Origin: Streptomyces djakartensis
GTDB taxonomy: Bacteria; Actinomycetota; Actinomycetes; Streptomycetales; Streptomycetaceae
Direction of reading: 5' to 3'
Length of the DNA stretch: 64,000 nucleotides
Assembly: GCF_014651075.1 (NCBI RefSeq)
Contig: NZ_BMWE01000011.1
Coordinates: 1-64,000 of the forward strand
The notes beneath the pieces were generated by a model. The model saw only the letters and a program-made list of their open reading frames with translations, did not search any database and was not told the DNA's origin. A program made the translations under genes and the position numbers. This document shows, piece after piece, positions 1 through 8,514 of the stretch. The first letter of the stretch is position 1. The number at the start of each line of letters is the position of its first letter.

Positions 1-172
1 CGGTGGTGCGGGCGCGGGCGCAGGCCGCGCGGACCCCGTCGAGCAGGGCCCGGCCGCCGACGCGCACGCCGGGCTTGTCGGCACCGCCCAGCCGGCGCGC
101 GGCACCGCCGGCCAGCACGATGGCGTCGTACGCGGCGGTACCGGCGGCACCGGGGGGTTCGAACGCGGTCAC
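1..172 (-). CDS. MobA-like NTP transferase, 5' part only
   Basis: This is the N-terminal part of a nucleotidyltransferase of the MobA/GlmU fold; the gene runs off the left edge and about 57 codons are visible. The nucleotide-binding signature is clear: LAGG at residues 20-23 followed by LGGADKP at 28-34, the usual LAGGxSxRxGxDK pattern of molybdenum-cofactor guanylyltransferase and related NTP transferases. The start is taken as GTG at 172-170, with a G-rich stretch just upstream. It lies downstream of the bkd operon on the same strand, separated by a strong hairpin, so it is probably a separate unit. Whether it acts in molybdopterin guanylylation cannot be told from this fragment. Confidence 0.75.
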   Translation of the reverse strand, partial: MTAFEPPGAAGTAAYDAIVLAGGAARRLGGADKPGVRVGGRALLDGVRAACARARTT

Positions 173-188
173 CCCCCGAGTATGCGTG

Positions 189-215
189 CCCCCGCGATCA
201 CATGGAACGCGGGGG
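189..215 (-). terminator. hairpin terminator after the bkd operon
   Basis: Perfect 8-bp inverted repeat, cccccgcg (189-196) and cgcggggg (208-215), with an 11-nt loop. It sits between the last gene of the bkd operon and the MobA-like gene. There is no T-run, as is common in high-GC actinobacteria. Confidence 0.6.
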
Positions 216-259
216 AACCGGCCCGATCATGACCTACCGGCTCACGGACCGAACAGGAA

Positions 260-1624
260 TCACAGAGTCCGCAGCAGTACCGCGGGCTGTTCCACGCAGT
301 CCGCCACATAGCGGAGGAAGCCGCCCGCCGTGCCGCCGTCGCACACCCGGTGGTCGAAGGTGAGGGAGAGCTGGACGACCTGCCGCACCGCCAGCTCGCC
401 CTCGTGGACCCAGGGCTTGGGGACGATACGGCCGACGCCGAGCATGGCCGCCTCGGGGTGGTTGATGATCGGGGTGGAGCCGTCGACGCCGAAGACTCCG
501 TAGTTGTTCAGTGTGAAGGTCCCGCCGGTGAGTTCCGCGGGCGTCAGCGTCCCGGCCCGGCTTGCCTCGGTGAGCCGGGCGAACTCCGCGGTGAGTGACT
601 CGGCGTCGCGCGCGTGCGCGTCCCGTACGACAGGGACGACGAGCCCCCGGTCGGTCTGCGCGGCGAAGCCCAGGTGCACGTGGTCGAACCGCACGACCTC
701 CCTGGCCTGCGCGTCCACGGTGGAGTTGAGCTCGGGGAAGCGGGCGAGGGCCGCGGTGCAGATCCGGGCCAGCAGGGCCAGGACGGAGATCTTCGGTCCG
801 CCGGCCGCGTTCATCGCCGCGCGCGCCCGCATGAGCTCGGTGGCGTCGGCGTCCACCCAGCAGGTCGCGTCCGGGATCTCGCGGCGACTGCGCGTCAGCT
901 TGTCGGCGACGGCGCCGCGGATGCCCTTGAGGGGGATGCGGAGCTCGCCTGGGGCCTCCGGTGCGATGGAGGGCTGGCGCTGGGGTTCGGGTGCCGCTGT
1001 CTCGGCGCGGCGGGCGGCCGCACGCAGGGCGTACTCCACGTCCGCCCGCAGGATCAGCCCGTCCGGGCCGGAGCCGGTCAGCTCCCGCAGGTCCAGGCCG
1101 TTCTGCCGGGCCAGTCGGCGCACCAGGGGGGAGATCACGGGGACGGGGCCGTCGTCGGTCCCAGGGGCACCGGCCCGGCCGTTCACCGTCTCGGTGGAGG
1201 CAGCGGCGTCGGCGGGTGCCGCCCCTGCGGCACGACTGCCCGCCGCCATGTCCGGAGCGGCCACCGGCCGCTCCGGCCGGACCCGGCGTCGCCGCGCGGG
1301 TGCCTCGGACGTGCCGTAGCCGACGAGGACGTTGCCCGAGCCCTCGGCCTCCGGCTCACCGGTCCCGGAGGACGGCCGTTCCCCCACGGCCACCGTGATG
1401 AGCGGCGCCCCGACGGGCAGTTCCGTGCCCTCCTCGCCGAAGCGGGCCGTGACCACGCCGCCGTAGGGGCAGGGCACCTCGACCATCGCCTTGGCCGTCT
1501 CGACCTCGACGACCGGCTGGTCGATGGCGACCACGTCGCCGACCTCGACCAGCCAGCGCACGATCTCCGCCTCGGTGAGCCCCTCACCGAGGTCGGGCAG
1601 CTTGAACTCCAGCACCTGTGCCAT
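260..1624 (-). CDS. bkdC: branched-chain 2-oxoacid dehydrogenase E2 (dihydrolipoyl acyltransferase)
   Basis: E2 core of a 2-oxoacid dehydrogenase complex: it takes the acyl group from E1 on a lipoyl arm and passes it to CoA. Domains in order over 454 residues: an N-terminal lipoyl domain with the lipoylated lysine in ETAKA (Lys45), an Ala/Pro/Arg-rich linker, a peripheral-subunit-binding domain (starting ISPLVRRLARQNGLDL), and the catalytic domain ending in DHRVCDGG with the active-site His and Asp. ATG at 1624 overlaps the E1-beta stop by one base (TGATG). The upstream E1 pair marks it as the branched-chain type, which in Streptomyces supplies acyl-CoA starters for branched fatty acids; pyruvate dehydrogenase is a less likely alternative. 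Confidence 0.9.
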   Translation of the reverse strand: MAQVLEFKLPDLGEGLTEAEIVRWLVEVGDVVAIDQPVVEVETAKAMVEVPCPYGGVVTARFGEEGTELPVGAPLITVAVGERPSSGTGEPEAEGSGNVLVGYGTSEAPARRRRVRPERPVAAPDMAAGSRAAGAAPADAAASTETVNGRAGAPGTDDGPVPVISPLVRRLARQNGLDLRELTGSGPDGLILRADVEYALRAAARRAETAAPEPQRQPSIAPEAPGELRIPLKGIRGAVADKLTRSRREIPDATCWVDADATELMRARAAMNAAGGPKISVLALLARICTAALARFPELNSTVDAQAREVVRFDHVHLGFAAQTDRGLVVPVVRDAHARDAESLTAEFARLTEASRAGTLTPAELTGGTFTLNNYGVFGVDGSTPIINHPEAAMLGVGRIVPKPWVHEGELAVRQVVQLSLTFDHRVCDGGTAGGFLRYVADCVEQPAVLLRTL

Positions 1625-2628
1625 CAGCTCTCGGCCTCCCACTGCAGACGCCCCACGGCGTCCAGGATCCGGTCCACACCGGGCAGGTGGTGGCGCTCCA
1701 GCATCGGCGGCGGATACGGGACGTCGAACCCGGCCACGCGCAGCACCGGCGCCTCCAGGTGGTGGAAGCAGCGCTCCGTGACCCGGGCCGCGATCTCCCC
1801 GCCCGGGCCCCCGAAGGAACCCGACTCGTGGACGACGACCGCGCGTCCCGTCCGCCGCACCGAGGCGCACACCGTCTCGTCGTCGAACGGCACCAGGGAG
1901 CGCAGGTCGACGACTTCGAGGTCCCAGCCCTCGGCCCGGGCCGCCTCGGCCGCCTCCACGCAGACGGGTACGGACGGCCCGTACGTGATGAGCGTGGCAC
2001 TCCGGCCCGGGCGCCGCACCACCGCGCGGCCTATCGGATCGACGGGCGCCGGCTCCTCCGGGTTCCAGGAGTCCTTCGACCAGTACAGCCGCTTCGGCTC
2101 CAGGAAGACGACCGGGTCGTCGGAGGCGATGGACGCGCGCAGCAGCCCGTAGGCGTCGGCGACGGTCGCGGGCGTGACGACATGGAGACCCGGAGTCGCC
2201 ATGTAGTACGCCTCGGAGGAGTCGCTGTGGTGCTCGACGCCGCCGATGCCGCCGCCGTAGGGGACCCGGACGGTGATCGGCAGGGGCATCTTGCCCCGGG
2301 TGCGGTTGCGCATCCGGGAGACGTGCGAGATCAGCTGCTCGAACGCGGGGTAGGCGAACGCGTCGAACTGCATCTCCACGACCGGTCGCAGGCCGTACAT
2401 GGCCATGCCGACGGCCGTGCCGAGGATGCCCGCCTCGGCGAGCGGGGTGTCGGTGCAGCGGTCCTCGCCGAACTCCTTGGCGAGGCCGTCGGTGACGCGG
2501 AAGACGCCGCCGAGGGTGCCGACGTCCTCGCCCATGACGTGCACGGCGGGGTCGGCGGCCATCGCGTCGCGCAGGGCGCGGGTGAGGGCCTGTGCCATGG
2601 TGGCCGGCTTGACGGCGACGGTGGTCAT
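1624..2628 (-). CDS. bkdB: branched-chain 2-oxoacid dehydrogenase E1 beta subunit
   Basis: Beta subunit of the thiamine-diphosphate-dependent E1 component, 334 residues, the usual family length. The N-terminus reads TMAQALTRALRDAMAADPAVHVMGEDVGTLGGVFRV, and FDAFAYPAFEQLISHVSRMRNRT follows, both typical of transketolase-like beta chains. The C-terminal transketolase domain starts near residue 200. The start codon lies inside the stop of the alpha gene (ATGA), which indicates translational coupling and equal amounts of the two chains. Second gene of a tight three-gene operon. Confidence 0.92.
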   Translation of the reverse strand: MTTVAVKPATMAQALTRALRDAMAADPAVHVMGEDVGTLGGVFRVTDGLAKEFGEDRCTDTPLAEAGILGTAVGMAMYGLRPVVEMQFDAFAYPAFEQLISHVSRMRNRTRGKMPLPITVRVPYGGGIGGVEHHSDSSEAYYMATPGLHVVTPATVADAYGLLRASIASDDPVVFLEPKRLYWSKDSWNPEEPAPVDPIGRAVVRRPGRSATLITYGPSVPVCVEAAEAARAEGWDLEVVDLRSLVPFDDETVCASVRRTGRAVVVHESGSFGGPGGEIAARVTERCFHHLEAPVLRVAGFDVPYPPPMLERHHLPGVDRILDAVGRLQWEAES

Positions 2629-3776
2629 CGGTGCGTGCCCCCCTCGGGCTCGGCGCCGGCCTCGGCCTCCAGCTCGGCCCGCAGCTGCTCCCGCTGCTCG
2701 CGCAGCTGGGGGGTGGGTTCGGCGTAGACGTCGGTGAACAGGTCCATGGGGTCGAGCACCGGGTCCTGGTTCATGTGCTCGCGCAAGGAGGCGGCCATCG
2801 CCTCGGCGGCGTCCCGTGCGGCCCGCTTCCCGTCCTCGTCGAGCAGGCCGCGCGCGGTGAGCTCCCGCTCCAGCAACTCGATCGGGTCGTGCTCGCGCCA
2901 GGTCTCGACCTCGGCGTCGGCACGGTAGCGGGTCGCGTCGTCGGCGTTGGTGTGGGCGTCGACGCGGTAGGTGATCGCCTCCACCAGGGTGGGGCCACCG
3001 CCCGCGCGGGCGTGGCGGACGGCGTCGGAGAGGACCTCGTGCACGGCGGCGGCGTCGTTGCCGTCGACCAGGCGGCCGGGCATGCCGTAGCCGACGGCCT
3101 TGTGGGCCAGCGACGGGGCGGCGGTCTGCTTGGCGAGCGGGACGGAGATCGCGAAGCCGTTGTTCTGCACCAGGAAGACGACCGGGGCCTGCCAGACGGC
3201 GGCGAAGTTCAGCGCCTCGTGGAAGTCGCCCTCGCTGGTGCCGCCGTCGCCGACCATGGCCAGCGCGACCACGTCGTCGCCCTTGAGGCGGGCGGCGTGC
3301 GCCAGGCCCACGGCGTGCGGCAGCTGGGTGGCGAGCGGGGTGCACAGGGGGGCGACCCGGTGCTCGTGGGGGTCGTAGCCGGTGTGCCAGTCGCCGCGCA
3401 GCAGGGTGAGTGCCTCGACGGGGTCCACGCCGCGGGCGACCACGGCGAGCGTGTCGCGGTAGCTCGGGAAGAGCCAGTCGCGCTCCTCGAGGACCATCGC
3501 GGCGGCGACCTCGCAGGCCTCCTGCCCGGTGGTCGAGGGGTAGACGGCCAGGCGGCCCTGCTTGGTGAGGGCGGTGGCCTGCGCGTTGTAGCGGCGGCCC
3601 TTCACCAGCTGCGCGTACAGCGCCCGCAGCAGCTCCGGGTCGGCCTTCGCGGCGGCCTCGGTGCCGAGGACGCGGTACGGCTCGGCGTCGGGCAGCAGCG
3701 GCGCGGGGTCCATACGGGGCTGCCAGGCGGGCGGCGGGGTGGGCCGGTAAGCGCCCCGCTGCTCCATGACCGTCAT
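2625..3776 (-). CDS. bkdA: branched-chain 2-oxoacid dehydrogenase E1 alpha subunit
   Basis: Alpha subunit of the E1 decarboxylase, 383 residues. It carries the thiamine diphosphate/Mg motif GDGGTSEGDFHEALNFAAVW followed by QNNGFAIS, and the phosphorylation-loop-like region with YRADAE. The substrate decarboxylation channel is completed by the beta subunit encoded next. ATG at 3776 is preceded by AGGAGG at good spacing. An in-frame second ATG four codons on is less well placed. First gene of bkdABC; a conserved TetR-type palindrome and a large perfect inverted repeat lie upstream, between it and the divergent Lrp/AsnC gene. Confidence 0.93.
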   Translation of the reverse strand: MTVMEQRGAYRPTPPPAWQPRMDPAPLLPDAEPYRVLGTEAAAKADPELLRALYAQLVKGRRYNAQATALTKQGRLAVYPSTTGQEACEVAAAMVLEERDWLFPSYRDTLAVVARGVDPVEALTLLRGDWHTGYDPHEHRVAPLCTPLATQLPHAVGLAHAARLKGDDVVALAMVGDGGTSEGDFHEALNFAAVWQAPVVFLVQNNGFAISVPLAKQTAAPSLAHKAVGYGMPGRLVDGNDAAAVHEVLSDAVRHARAGGGPTLVEAITYRVDAHTNADDATRYRADAEVETWREHDPIELLERELTARGLLDEDGKRAARDAAEAMAASLREHMNQDPVLDPMDLFTDVYAEPTPQLREQREQLRAELEAEAGAEPEGGTHR

Positions 3777-3836
3777 GACGGCACCTCCTCGTGGAAGCGG
3801 CTACGGGAGGCGCGTCGGCTGTGACCCGCCTCACCT

Positions 3837-3850
3837 ACCGATTGTTCGGT
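3837..3850. promoter_or_regulatory. TetR-type operator in the bkd promoter
   Basis: ACCGATTGTTCGGT, a palindrome with arms ACCGA/TCGGT, lies 61 bp upstream of the bkdA start. It is identical at 13 of 14 positions to the site at 6684-6697 in the paaN promoter. The TetR gene at 4523-5113 is the obvious candidate for its ligand. Confidence 0.6.
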
Positions 3851-3877
3851 CGTCGGCACATTTTGGCTACGGGTGAC

Positions 3878-3913
3878 CTCAGGCTGTGGACAAACGGTTC
3901 TCCACAGCCTGAG
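3878..3913. repeat. 13-bp perfect inverted repeat with a DnaA-box core
   Basis: ctcaggctgtgga (3878-3890) and tccacagcctgag (3901-3913) are exact inverted copies with a 10-nt spacer. TGTGGACAA at 3885-3893 is a perfect reverse TTGTCCACA DnaA box, and TTCTCCACA at 3898-3906 is a one-mismatch box. It lies just upstream of the Lrp/AsnC gene and could equally be that regulator's own operator. Confidence 0.6.
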
Positions 3914-3951
3914 ATGGACGCAGTACGTCCATGGCAGGGAGGGTGGCGCAG

Positions 3952-4464
3952 GTGGCATCTGAACAAATGGCCGAAAGCAGGCCCGAGAGCCAGGACGACA
4001 GTGCTGCACTGCCGCCGCCGCGGCCCCTGGACGCCATCGATCAGGACATCCTGCGCATGCTCCAGGCGGACGGCCGTTCCTCGATACGGTCGGTCGCCGA
4101 GCGGGTCCATGTCTCGCGCGCGAACGCCTACTCCCGGATCAACCGGCTGGTCGAGGACGGGGTCATCCGTGGCTTCGGCGCCCGCGTCAACCACGAACGG
4201 GCAGGTCAGGGGACGTCCGCTTACATCACCCTGAAGATCGTGCAGAACTCCTGGCGGACGGTGCGCGAGGAGCTCAGACAGCTGCCCGGGGCATCCCACA
4301 TCGCCCTGGTGGGCGGCGACTTCGACGTACTGCTGCTGGTGCACGTCTCGGACAACCGCTCACTGCGCGAGCTGGTGCTCACCCGGCTCCAGGCCATCCC
4401 GCAGGTGCTCAGCACGCGCACGCTGCTGGTCTTCGAGGAGGAGGATCTGGAGCCGCGGAGCTGA
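3952..4464 (+). CDS. Lrp/AsnC family transcriptional regulator
   Basis: DNA-binding regulator of the feast/famine family, divergent from bkdABC. After an acidic N-terminal tail it has the AsnC helix-turn-helix (LDAIDQDILRMLQADGRSSIRSVAERVHVSRANAYSRINRLVEDGVI) and then a RAM effector domain with the GGDFDVLLLVHV strand. GTG at 3952 is preferred because GGGAGGG stands 8 nt before it; ATG at 3931 (seven codons earlier) and ATG at 3967 are alternatives. In Pseudomonas an Lrp-type protein, BkdR, activates the divergent bkd operon in response to branched-chain amino acids; the same arrangement here makes that role likely, by inference. Confidence 0.9.
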   Translation: MASEQMAESRPESQDDSAALPPPRPLDAIDQDILRMLQADGRSSIRSVAERVHVSRANAYSRINRLVEDGVIRGFGARVNHERAGQGTSAYITLKIVQNSWRTVREELRQLPGASHIALVGGDFDVLLLVHVSDNRSLRELVLTRLQAIPQVLSTRTLLVFEEEDLEPRS

Positions 4465-4522
4465 GCGGAGCCGGGCAGGCCCGCGCTCGGAGGACAGAGC
4501 CGCGCCGAGCCGGGCCGAGGGC

Positions 4523-5113
4523 TCAGGCGCCCTTCCGGAGCCCCCCGAACGCCAGCCGCACCACCGCGTCGGCCACCTCGCGCTCGCCCATGCCGCGCCC
4601 GTCCGGCCGGTACCACTCGACGATCGAGTTGATCATGCCGAAGACCAGCCGGGTCACCAGCCGGCCGTCGATGTCGCCGCGCACGTCCCCTTCCGCCGAC
4701 GCCGCCTTCAGCAGGTCGGCCACCCGGTGGTCGAAGTCGCGGCGCCGCTCCAGCGCCCACCGCTCGGTGTCGGTGTTGCCGCGCACCCGCAGCAGCAGCG
4801 TCACATAGGGCAGCTCGGCTATGAGCACCTCGACCATGCGCCGCACGACGTGCTCCAGACGCTCGGCGGCGCTCCCCACGCGCGCCTGCTCCTCCTCGAG
4901 GATGCCGAAGAGGCCGTCCAGCGCCCGGCTCACGGCCCGGCGCAGCAGCTCCTCCTTGCCGGAGACGTGGTGGTAGATCGACGACTTGGAGATGCCGGCC
5001 GCCCTGGAGAGGTGCTCCATGGAGGTGCCGTCGTAGCCGCGCTCGTTGAACACCCGGACGGCGACGGACAGCAGGGTGTCCGGGGTGTAGGTGTCGCGCT
5101 TGGCGGTGGTCAT
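4523..5113 (-). CDS. TetR family regulator of acyl-CoA catabolism genes
   Basis: A 196-residue TetR repressor. The N-terminal helix-turn-helix is complete (VRVFNERGYDGTSMEHLSRAAGISKSSIYHHVSGKEELL), and the larger C-terminal part forms the ligand-binding and dimer domain. Its ATG overlaps the stop of the 3-hydroxyacyl-CoA dehydrogenase gene (ATGA), so the two are cotranscribed. Related TetR proteins (PaaR, FadR-like) respond to aryl- or acyl-CoA esters. The palindrome ACCGATYGTTCGGT appears both in the dehydrogenase/paaN divergent promoter and in front of bkdA, which suggests this protein represses both transcription units. The ligand is unknown. Confidence 0.9.
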   Translation of the reverse strand: MTTAKRDTYTPDTLLSVAVRVFNERGYDGTSMEHLSRAAGISKSSIYHHVSGKEELLRRAVSRALDGLFGILEEEQARVGSAAERLEHVVRRMVEVLIAELPYVTLLLRVRGNTDTERWALERRRDFDHRVADLLKAASAEGDVRGDIDGRLVTRLVFGMINSIVEWYRPDGRGMGEREVADAVVRLAFGGLRKGA

Positions 5114-6627
5114 GAGGCGGTGCCCTCCCGCTTGTCGGAGGCGTGGGCGTGGCGGTACAGCGCGAGGGACGGCGCGTAGCGCCCCGAGGGGTCGCGCACG
5201 TGCAGGTCGTCCAGGAGCGCGTAGGCCCAGTAGCGGCCGAGCCGGCGGCTCCACTCGAACGGGCCCAGGGGATAGTTGACACCGAGGCGCATGGCGGTGT
5301 CGATGTCCTCCTCGGTGGCCACGCCCTTGGCGACGGCGTCGTGCGCCAGGTCGATGATCCGCGCGACCGTGCGGGCGACGATCATGCCGGGGACGTCGCC
5401 GATGACGCTGACCTTCTTGCCGAGCGCCTGGAAGAGGCCGGTGGCCTCGGCGAGGGTCTGCGGGGCGGTGTCCTGGGAGGCGGACAGGGCGATCCGAGTG
5501 GCCTTGCGGTAGTCCAGGGCGAGGTCGAAGTAGACGACGTCCCGGAACTCCACGGACGTCTGCCCGTCGGCCAGGACCAGCTGGCCGCCGCTCGGCAGCA
5601 CCAGCCGGGTGCCGCTGTCCTCGTCCTCCTCGCGGACCGGGATGCCCGCCTCGCGGATCAGCGCGAGCAGCTCGGAGGCCGGCCCCAGATCGCCCTCGGC
5701 GACGACGTACGCGGGCGGCTGCCGGTGTTCGGCGGTGTCCGGCTCGGGGCGTTCGGCGCCGCCGCCGTGGTCGTACCAGCCGTGGCCGGTCTTGCGGCCC
5801 AGCCGGCCGGACTCGACCAGGCGGCGCTGGGCGAGGGACGGGGTGAAGCGCACGTCCTGGAAGAAGGACTCCCAGACCGACCGCGTGACGGACTCGTTGA
5901 CGTCCTGGCCGATCAGGTCGGTCAGCTCGAACGCGCCCATCCGGAAGCCGCCCGACTCGCGCAGCACGGCGTCGATGGTGGCCGGGTCGGCGCCCTGCGC
6001 CTCGTACACCGCGAAGGCCTCGGCGTAGAAGGGCCGGGCGATGCGGTTGACGATGAAGCCGGGGGTGTCGGCGCAGGCGACCGGCGTCTTGCCCCAGGCG
6101 CGGGCGGTCTCGTACGCGCGCGTGGCCGAGGTGACGTCCGTGGCGAACCCGGAGACGACCTCGACCAGCGGCAGCAGCGGGGCCGGGTTGAAGAAGTGCA
6201 GGCCGACGAAGCGGCCGGGGACGCGCAGGGCCCCGCCGATCGCGGTGACGGAGAGGGACGAGGTGTTGGTGGCGAGCAGGCAGTCGTCGTCGACGATGCC
6301 CTCCAGCTCGCGCAGCAGCTCCTGCTTGACCTCCAGCCGCTCCAGGACCGCCTCGACGACCAGGGAGCAGTCGGCCAGCTCGGCGAGGGTCCCGGCGGGC
6401 AGCAGGCGGTCCCGGGCGGCGTCCCGCTCGGCGCGGGTGAGCCGCTCCTTCTCGACGAGCCGGTCCAGACGGGCCGCGATCGCGTCGGCCGCCTGCCGCG
6501 CCCGCCCGGGGAGCGCGTCGTACAACCGCACCGGGTGGCCCGCGACCAGCGCGACCTGGGCGATGCCCTGGCCCATGGTGCCGGTGCCGACGACGGCCAC
6601 GGGGCTGCTGAGGTCGAGTGCTGTCAT
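5110..6627 (-). CDS. 3-hydroxyacyl-CoA dehydrogenase, PaaH/PaaC-like
   Basis: NAD-dependent oxidation of a 3-hydroxyacyl-CoA to the 3-oxoacyl-CoA. The 505-residue chain has the Rossmann signature GTGTMG at residues 14-19, the ATNTSSLSV segment and the catalytic-histidine motif HFFNP. Two C-terminal dehydrogenase domains follow (starting near DTPGFIVNRIARPFYAEAF and near DVPGMIVARTVARIIDLAHDAV). The duplicated C-domain and the neighbour paaN fit 3-hydroxyadipyl-CoA dehydrogenase of phenylacetate breakdown, although the other paa genes are not in the window. A role in branched-chain acyl-CoA oxidation is the main alternative. Start ATG 6627. Confidence 0.85.
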   Translation of the reverse strand: MTALDLSSPVAVVGTGTMGQGIAQVALVAGHPVRLYDALPGRARQAADAIAARLDRLVEKERLTRAERDAARDRLLPAGTLAELADCSLVVEAVLERLEVKQELLRELEGIVDDDCLLATNTSSLSVTAIGGALRVPGRFVGLHFFNPAPLLPLVEVVSGFATDVTSATRAYETARAWGKTPVACADTPGFIVNRIARPFYAEAFAVYEAQGADPATIDAVLRESGGFRMGAFELTDLIGQDVNESVTRSVWESFFQDVRFTPSLAQRRLVESGRLGRKTGHGWYDHGGGAERPEPDTAEHRQPPAYVVAEGDLGPASELLALIREAGIPVREEDEDSGTRLVLPSGGQLVLADGQTSVEFRDVVYFDLALDYRKATRIALSASQDTAPQTLAEATGLFQALGKKVSVIGDVPGMIVARTVARIIDLAHDAVAKGVATEEDIDTAMRLGVNYPLGPFEWSRRLGRYWAYALLDDLHVRDPSGRYAPSLALYRHAHASDKREGTAS

Positions 6628-6678
6628 GAGCGCGATCCTCCCGCACGGGGTTTTCCACAGATGCGGCGGACCCCCTTG

Positions 6679-6698
6679 AACCGACCGATCGTTCGGTT
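6679..6698. promoter_or_regulatory. TetR-type operator between the dehydrogenase and paaN genes
   Basis: AACCGACCGATCGTTCGGTT is a near-perfect 20-bp palindrome (one mismatched base pair). Its core ACCGATCGTTCGGT (6684-6697) recurs with one change upstream of bkdA. It is centred in the 160-bp divergent promoter region, placed to control both directions. Confidence 0.7.
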
Positions 6699-6787
6699 AC
6701 TCTAGCTGTGTCCGAGTGTTCCCGCCCAGGTTTCTGCCCAGGTCATGAACTCGACGAGGAGTTCTTGAGACGAGGAGTTGGTCACGC

Positions 6788-8479
6788 ATGACCGCCGCAC
6801 TCTCGGCGCACGAGCTGATCGCCCGGCACCGGTCCACCCTCGACCAGGCGCTGGAAGCGATCCGCACGCGCGCGTACTGGTCCCCGCACCCCGAGCACCC
6901 GAAGGCCTACGGGGAGAACGGCAGCCTGGACGCGGCGGCGGGCAAGGCCGCCTTCGACGCCCTGCTCGGCAGCCGTCTCGACCTCGGCCAGCCCGGGACG
7001 GACGACTGGGTGGGCGGCGAGACGTCCCCGTACGGCATCGACCTGGGCGTGACGTACCCGCACGCGGACCTCGACGTGCTGCTGCCCGCCATGAAGGCGG
7101 GGCAGCGGGCCTGGCGGGACGCGGGCGCGGAGCAGCGCGCGGTGGTCTGCCTGGAGATCCTGCGGCGCATCAGCGACCGGACGCACGAGTTCGCGCACGC
7201 GGTCATGCACACCTCCGGCCAGGCGTTCATGATGGCGTTCCAGGCGGGCGGGCCGCACGCGCAGGACCGCGGCCTGGAGGCGGTGGCCTACGCCTACGTG
7301 GAGCAGGTGCGCACGCCCGACAACGCCGAGTGGACCAAGCCCCAGGGCAAGCGCGACCCGCTGGCGATGACCAAGCAGTTCACGCCGGTGCCGCGCGGCA
7401 TCGCCCTGATGATCGGCTGCAACACCTTCCCGACGTGGAACGGCTACCCGGGCCTGTTCGCCTCCCTCGCCACCGGCAACGCGGTCCTGGTCAAGCCCCA
7501 CCCGCGCGCGGTGCTGCCGCTCGCGCTCACGGTGCAGGTGGCCCGCGAGGTGCTCGCCGAGTCCGGCTTCGACCCGAACCTGGTCGCGCTGGCCGCCGAG
7601 CGCCCGGGCGAGGGCATCGCCAAGACGCTGGCCCTGCGCCCCGAGATCCGGATCATCGACTACACCGGCTCCACCGAGTTCGGCGACTGGCTGGAGGCCA
7701 ACGCCCGCCAGGCGCAGGTGTACACGGAGAAGGCCGGCGTCAACACCGTCGTCGTCCACTCCACGTCCGACTACAAGGGCATGCTCTCCAACCTGGCGTT
7801 CTCGCTGTCCCTGTACAGCGGCCAGATGTGCACGACCCCGCAGAACCTGCTCGTCCCGCGCGAGGGCATCTCGACGGACCAGGGGCCCAGGTCCTACGAC
7901 GAGGTCGTCGCGGATCTCGCCAAGGCGGTGGACGGGCTGCTGGGCGACGACGCCCGGGCCAACGCGCTGCTCGGGGCGATCGTCAACCCGGATGTGAAGG
8001 CCCGGCTGGAGGCGGCCGGTGGTCTGGGCGAGGTCGCGCTGGCCTCCCGGGAGATCACCAACCCGGACTTCCCCGGCGCGGTCGTCCGGACGCCGGTGAT
8101 CGTGAAGCTGGACGGGGCCAAGCCGGACGCGGAGGCCGCGTACATGAGCGAGTGCTTCGGGCCGGTGTCCTTCGCCGTCGCGGTCGACTCGGCCTCGGAC
8201 GCGGTGGAGCTGCTGCGGCGGACCGTCCGTGAGAAGGGCGCGATGACCGTCGGGGCGTACACGACCGACCCGGAGGTCGAGCAGGACGTGCGGGAGGTCT
8301 GCCTGGAGGAGGCGGCGCAGTTGTCGCTGAATCTGACGGGTGGGGTGTATGTGAACCAGACGGCCGCGTTCTCGGACTTCCACGGGTCGGGCGGTAATCC
8401 GGCGGCGAGTGCGGCGTTGTGCGACGGGGCGTTTGTGGCCAACCGGTTCCGGGTGGTGGAGGTACGCAGGGAGGCCTAG
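6788..8479 (+). CDS. paaN: PaaN-type aldehyde dehydrogenase (phenylacetate degradation protein)
   Basis: A 563-residue aldehyde dehydrogenase-like protein of the PaaN family. It has the NAD-site region CNTFPTWNGYPGLFASLATGNAVLVKPHPRAVLPL, the EIRIIDYTGSTEFG segment, and the catalytic cysteine in SGQMCTTPQN (Cys348). Unlike E. coli PaaZ it has no C-terminal enoyl-CoA hydratase domain. In phenylacetate catabolism such enzymes oxidise the ring-cleavage semialdehyde. ATG 6788 follows GAGGAG at good spacing. It is divergent from the PaaH-like gene and shares its TetR operator. With the ring-epoxidation genes absent here, its substrate in this organism is not certain. Confidence 0.85.
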   Translation: MTAALSAHELIARHRSTLDQALEAIRTRAYWSPHPEHPKAYGENGSLDAAAGKAAFDALLGSRLDLGQPGTDDWVGGETSPYGIDLGVTYPHADLDVLLPAMKAGQRAWRDAGAEQRAVVCLEILRRISDRTHEFAHAVMHTSGQAFMMAFQAGGPHAQDRGLEAVAYAYVEQVRTPDNAEWTKPQGKRDPLAMTKQFTPVPRGIALMIGCNTFPTWNGYPGLFASLATGNAVLVKPHPRAVLPLALTVQVAREVLAESGFDPNLVALAAERPGEGIAKTLALRPEIRIIDYTGSTEFGDWLEANARQAQVYTEKAGVNTVVVHSTSDYKGMLSNLAFSLSLYSGQMCTTPQNLLVPREGISTDQGPRSYDEVVADLAKAVDGLLGDDARANALLGAIVNPDVKARLEAAGGLGEVALASREITNPDFPGAVVRTPVIVKLDGAKPDAEAAYMSECFGPVSFAVAVDSASDAVELLRRTVREKGAMTVGAYTTDPEVEQDVREVCLEEAAQLSLNLTGGVYVNQTAAFSDFHGSGGNPAASAALCDGAFVANRFRVVEVRREA

Positions 8480-8514
8480 GAGATCGGGGGGTTGCGGTGA
8501 TCGTCCGGCCACCG

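Noticed and set aside
260..3834. Very long plus- and minus-strand open frames overlapping bkdABC and giving Arg/Gly/Pro-rich products
   Set aside because: They are out-of-frame readings of high-GC genes; the products are low complexity and the true frames show clear families.
6650..6660. TTTTCCACA near 6654 as a DnaA box
   Set aside because: Two differences from the Streptomyces consensus at an isolated position; too weak to list.
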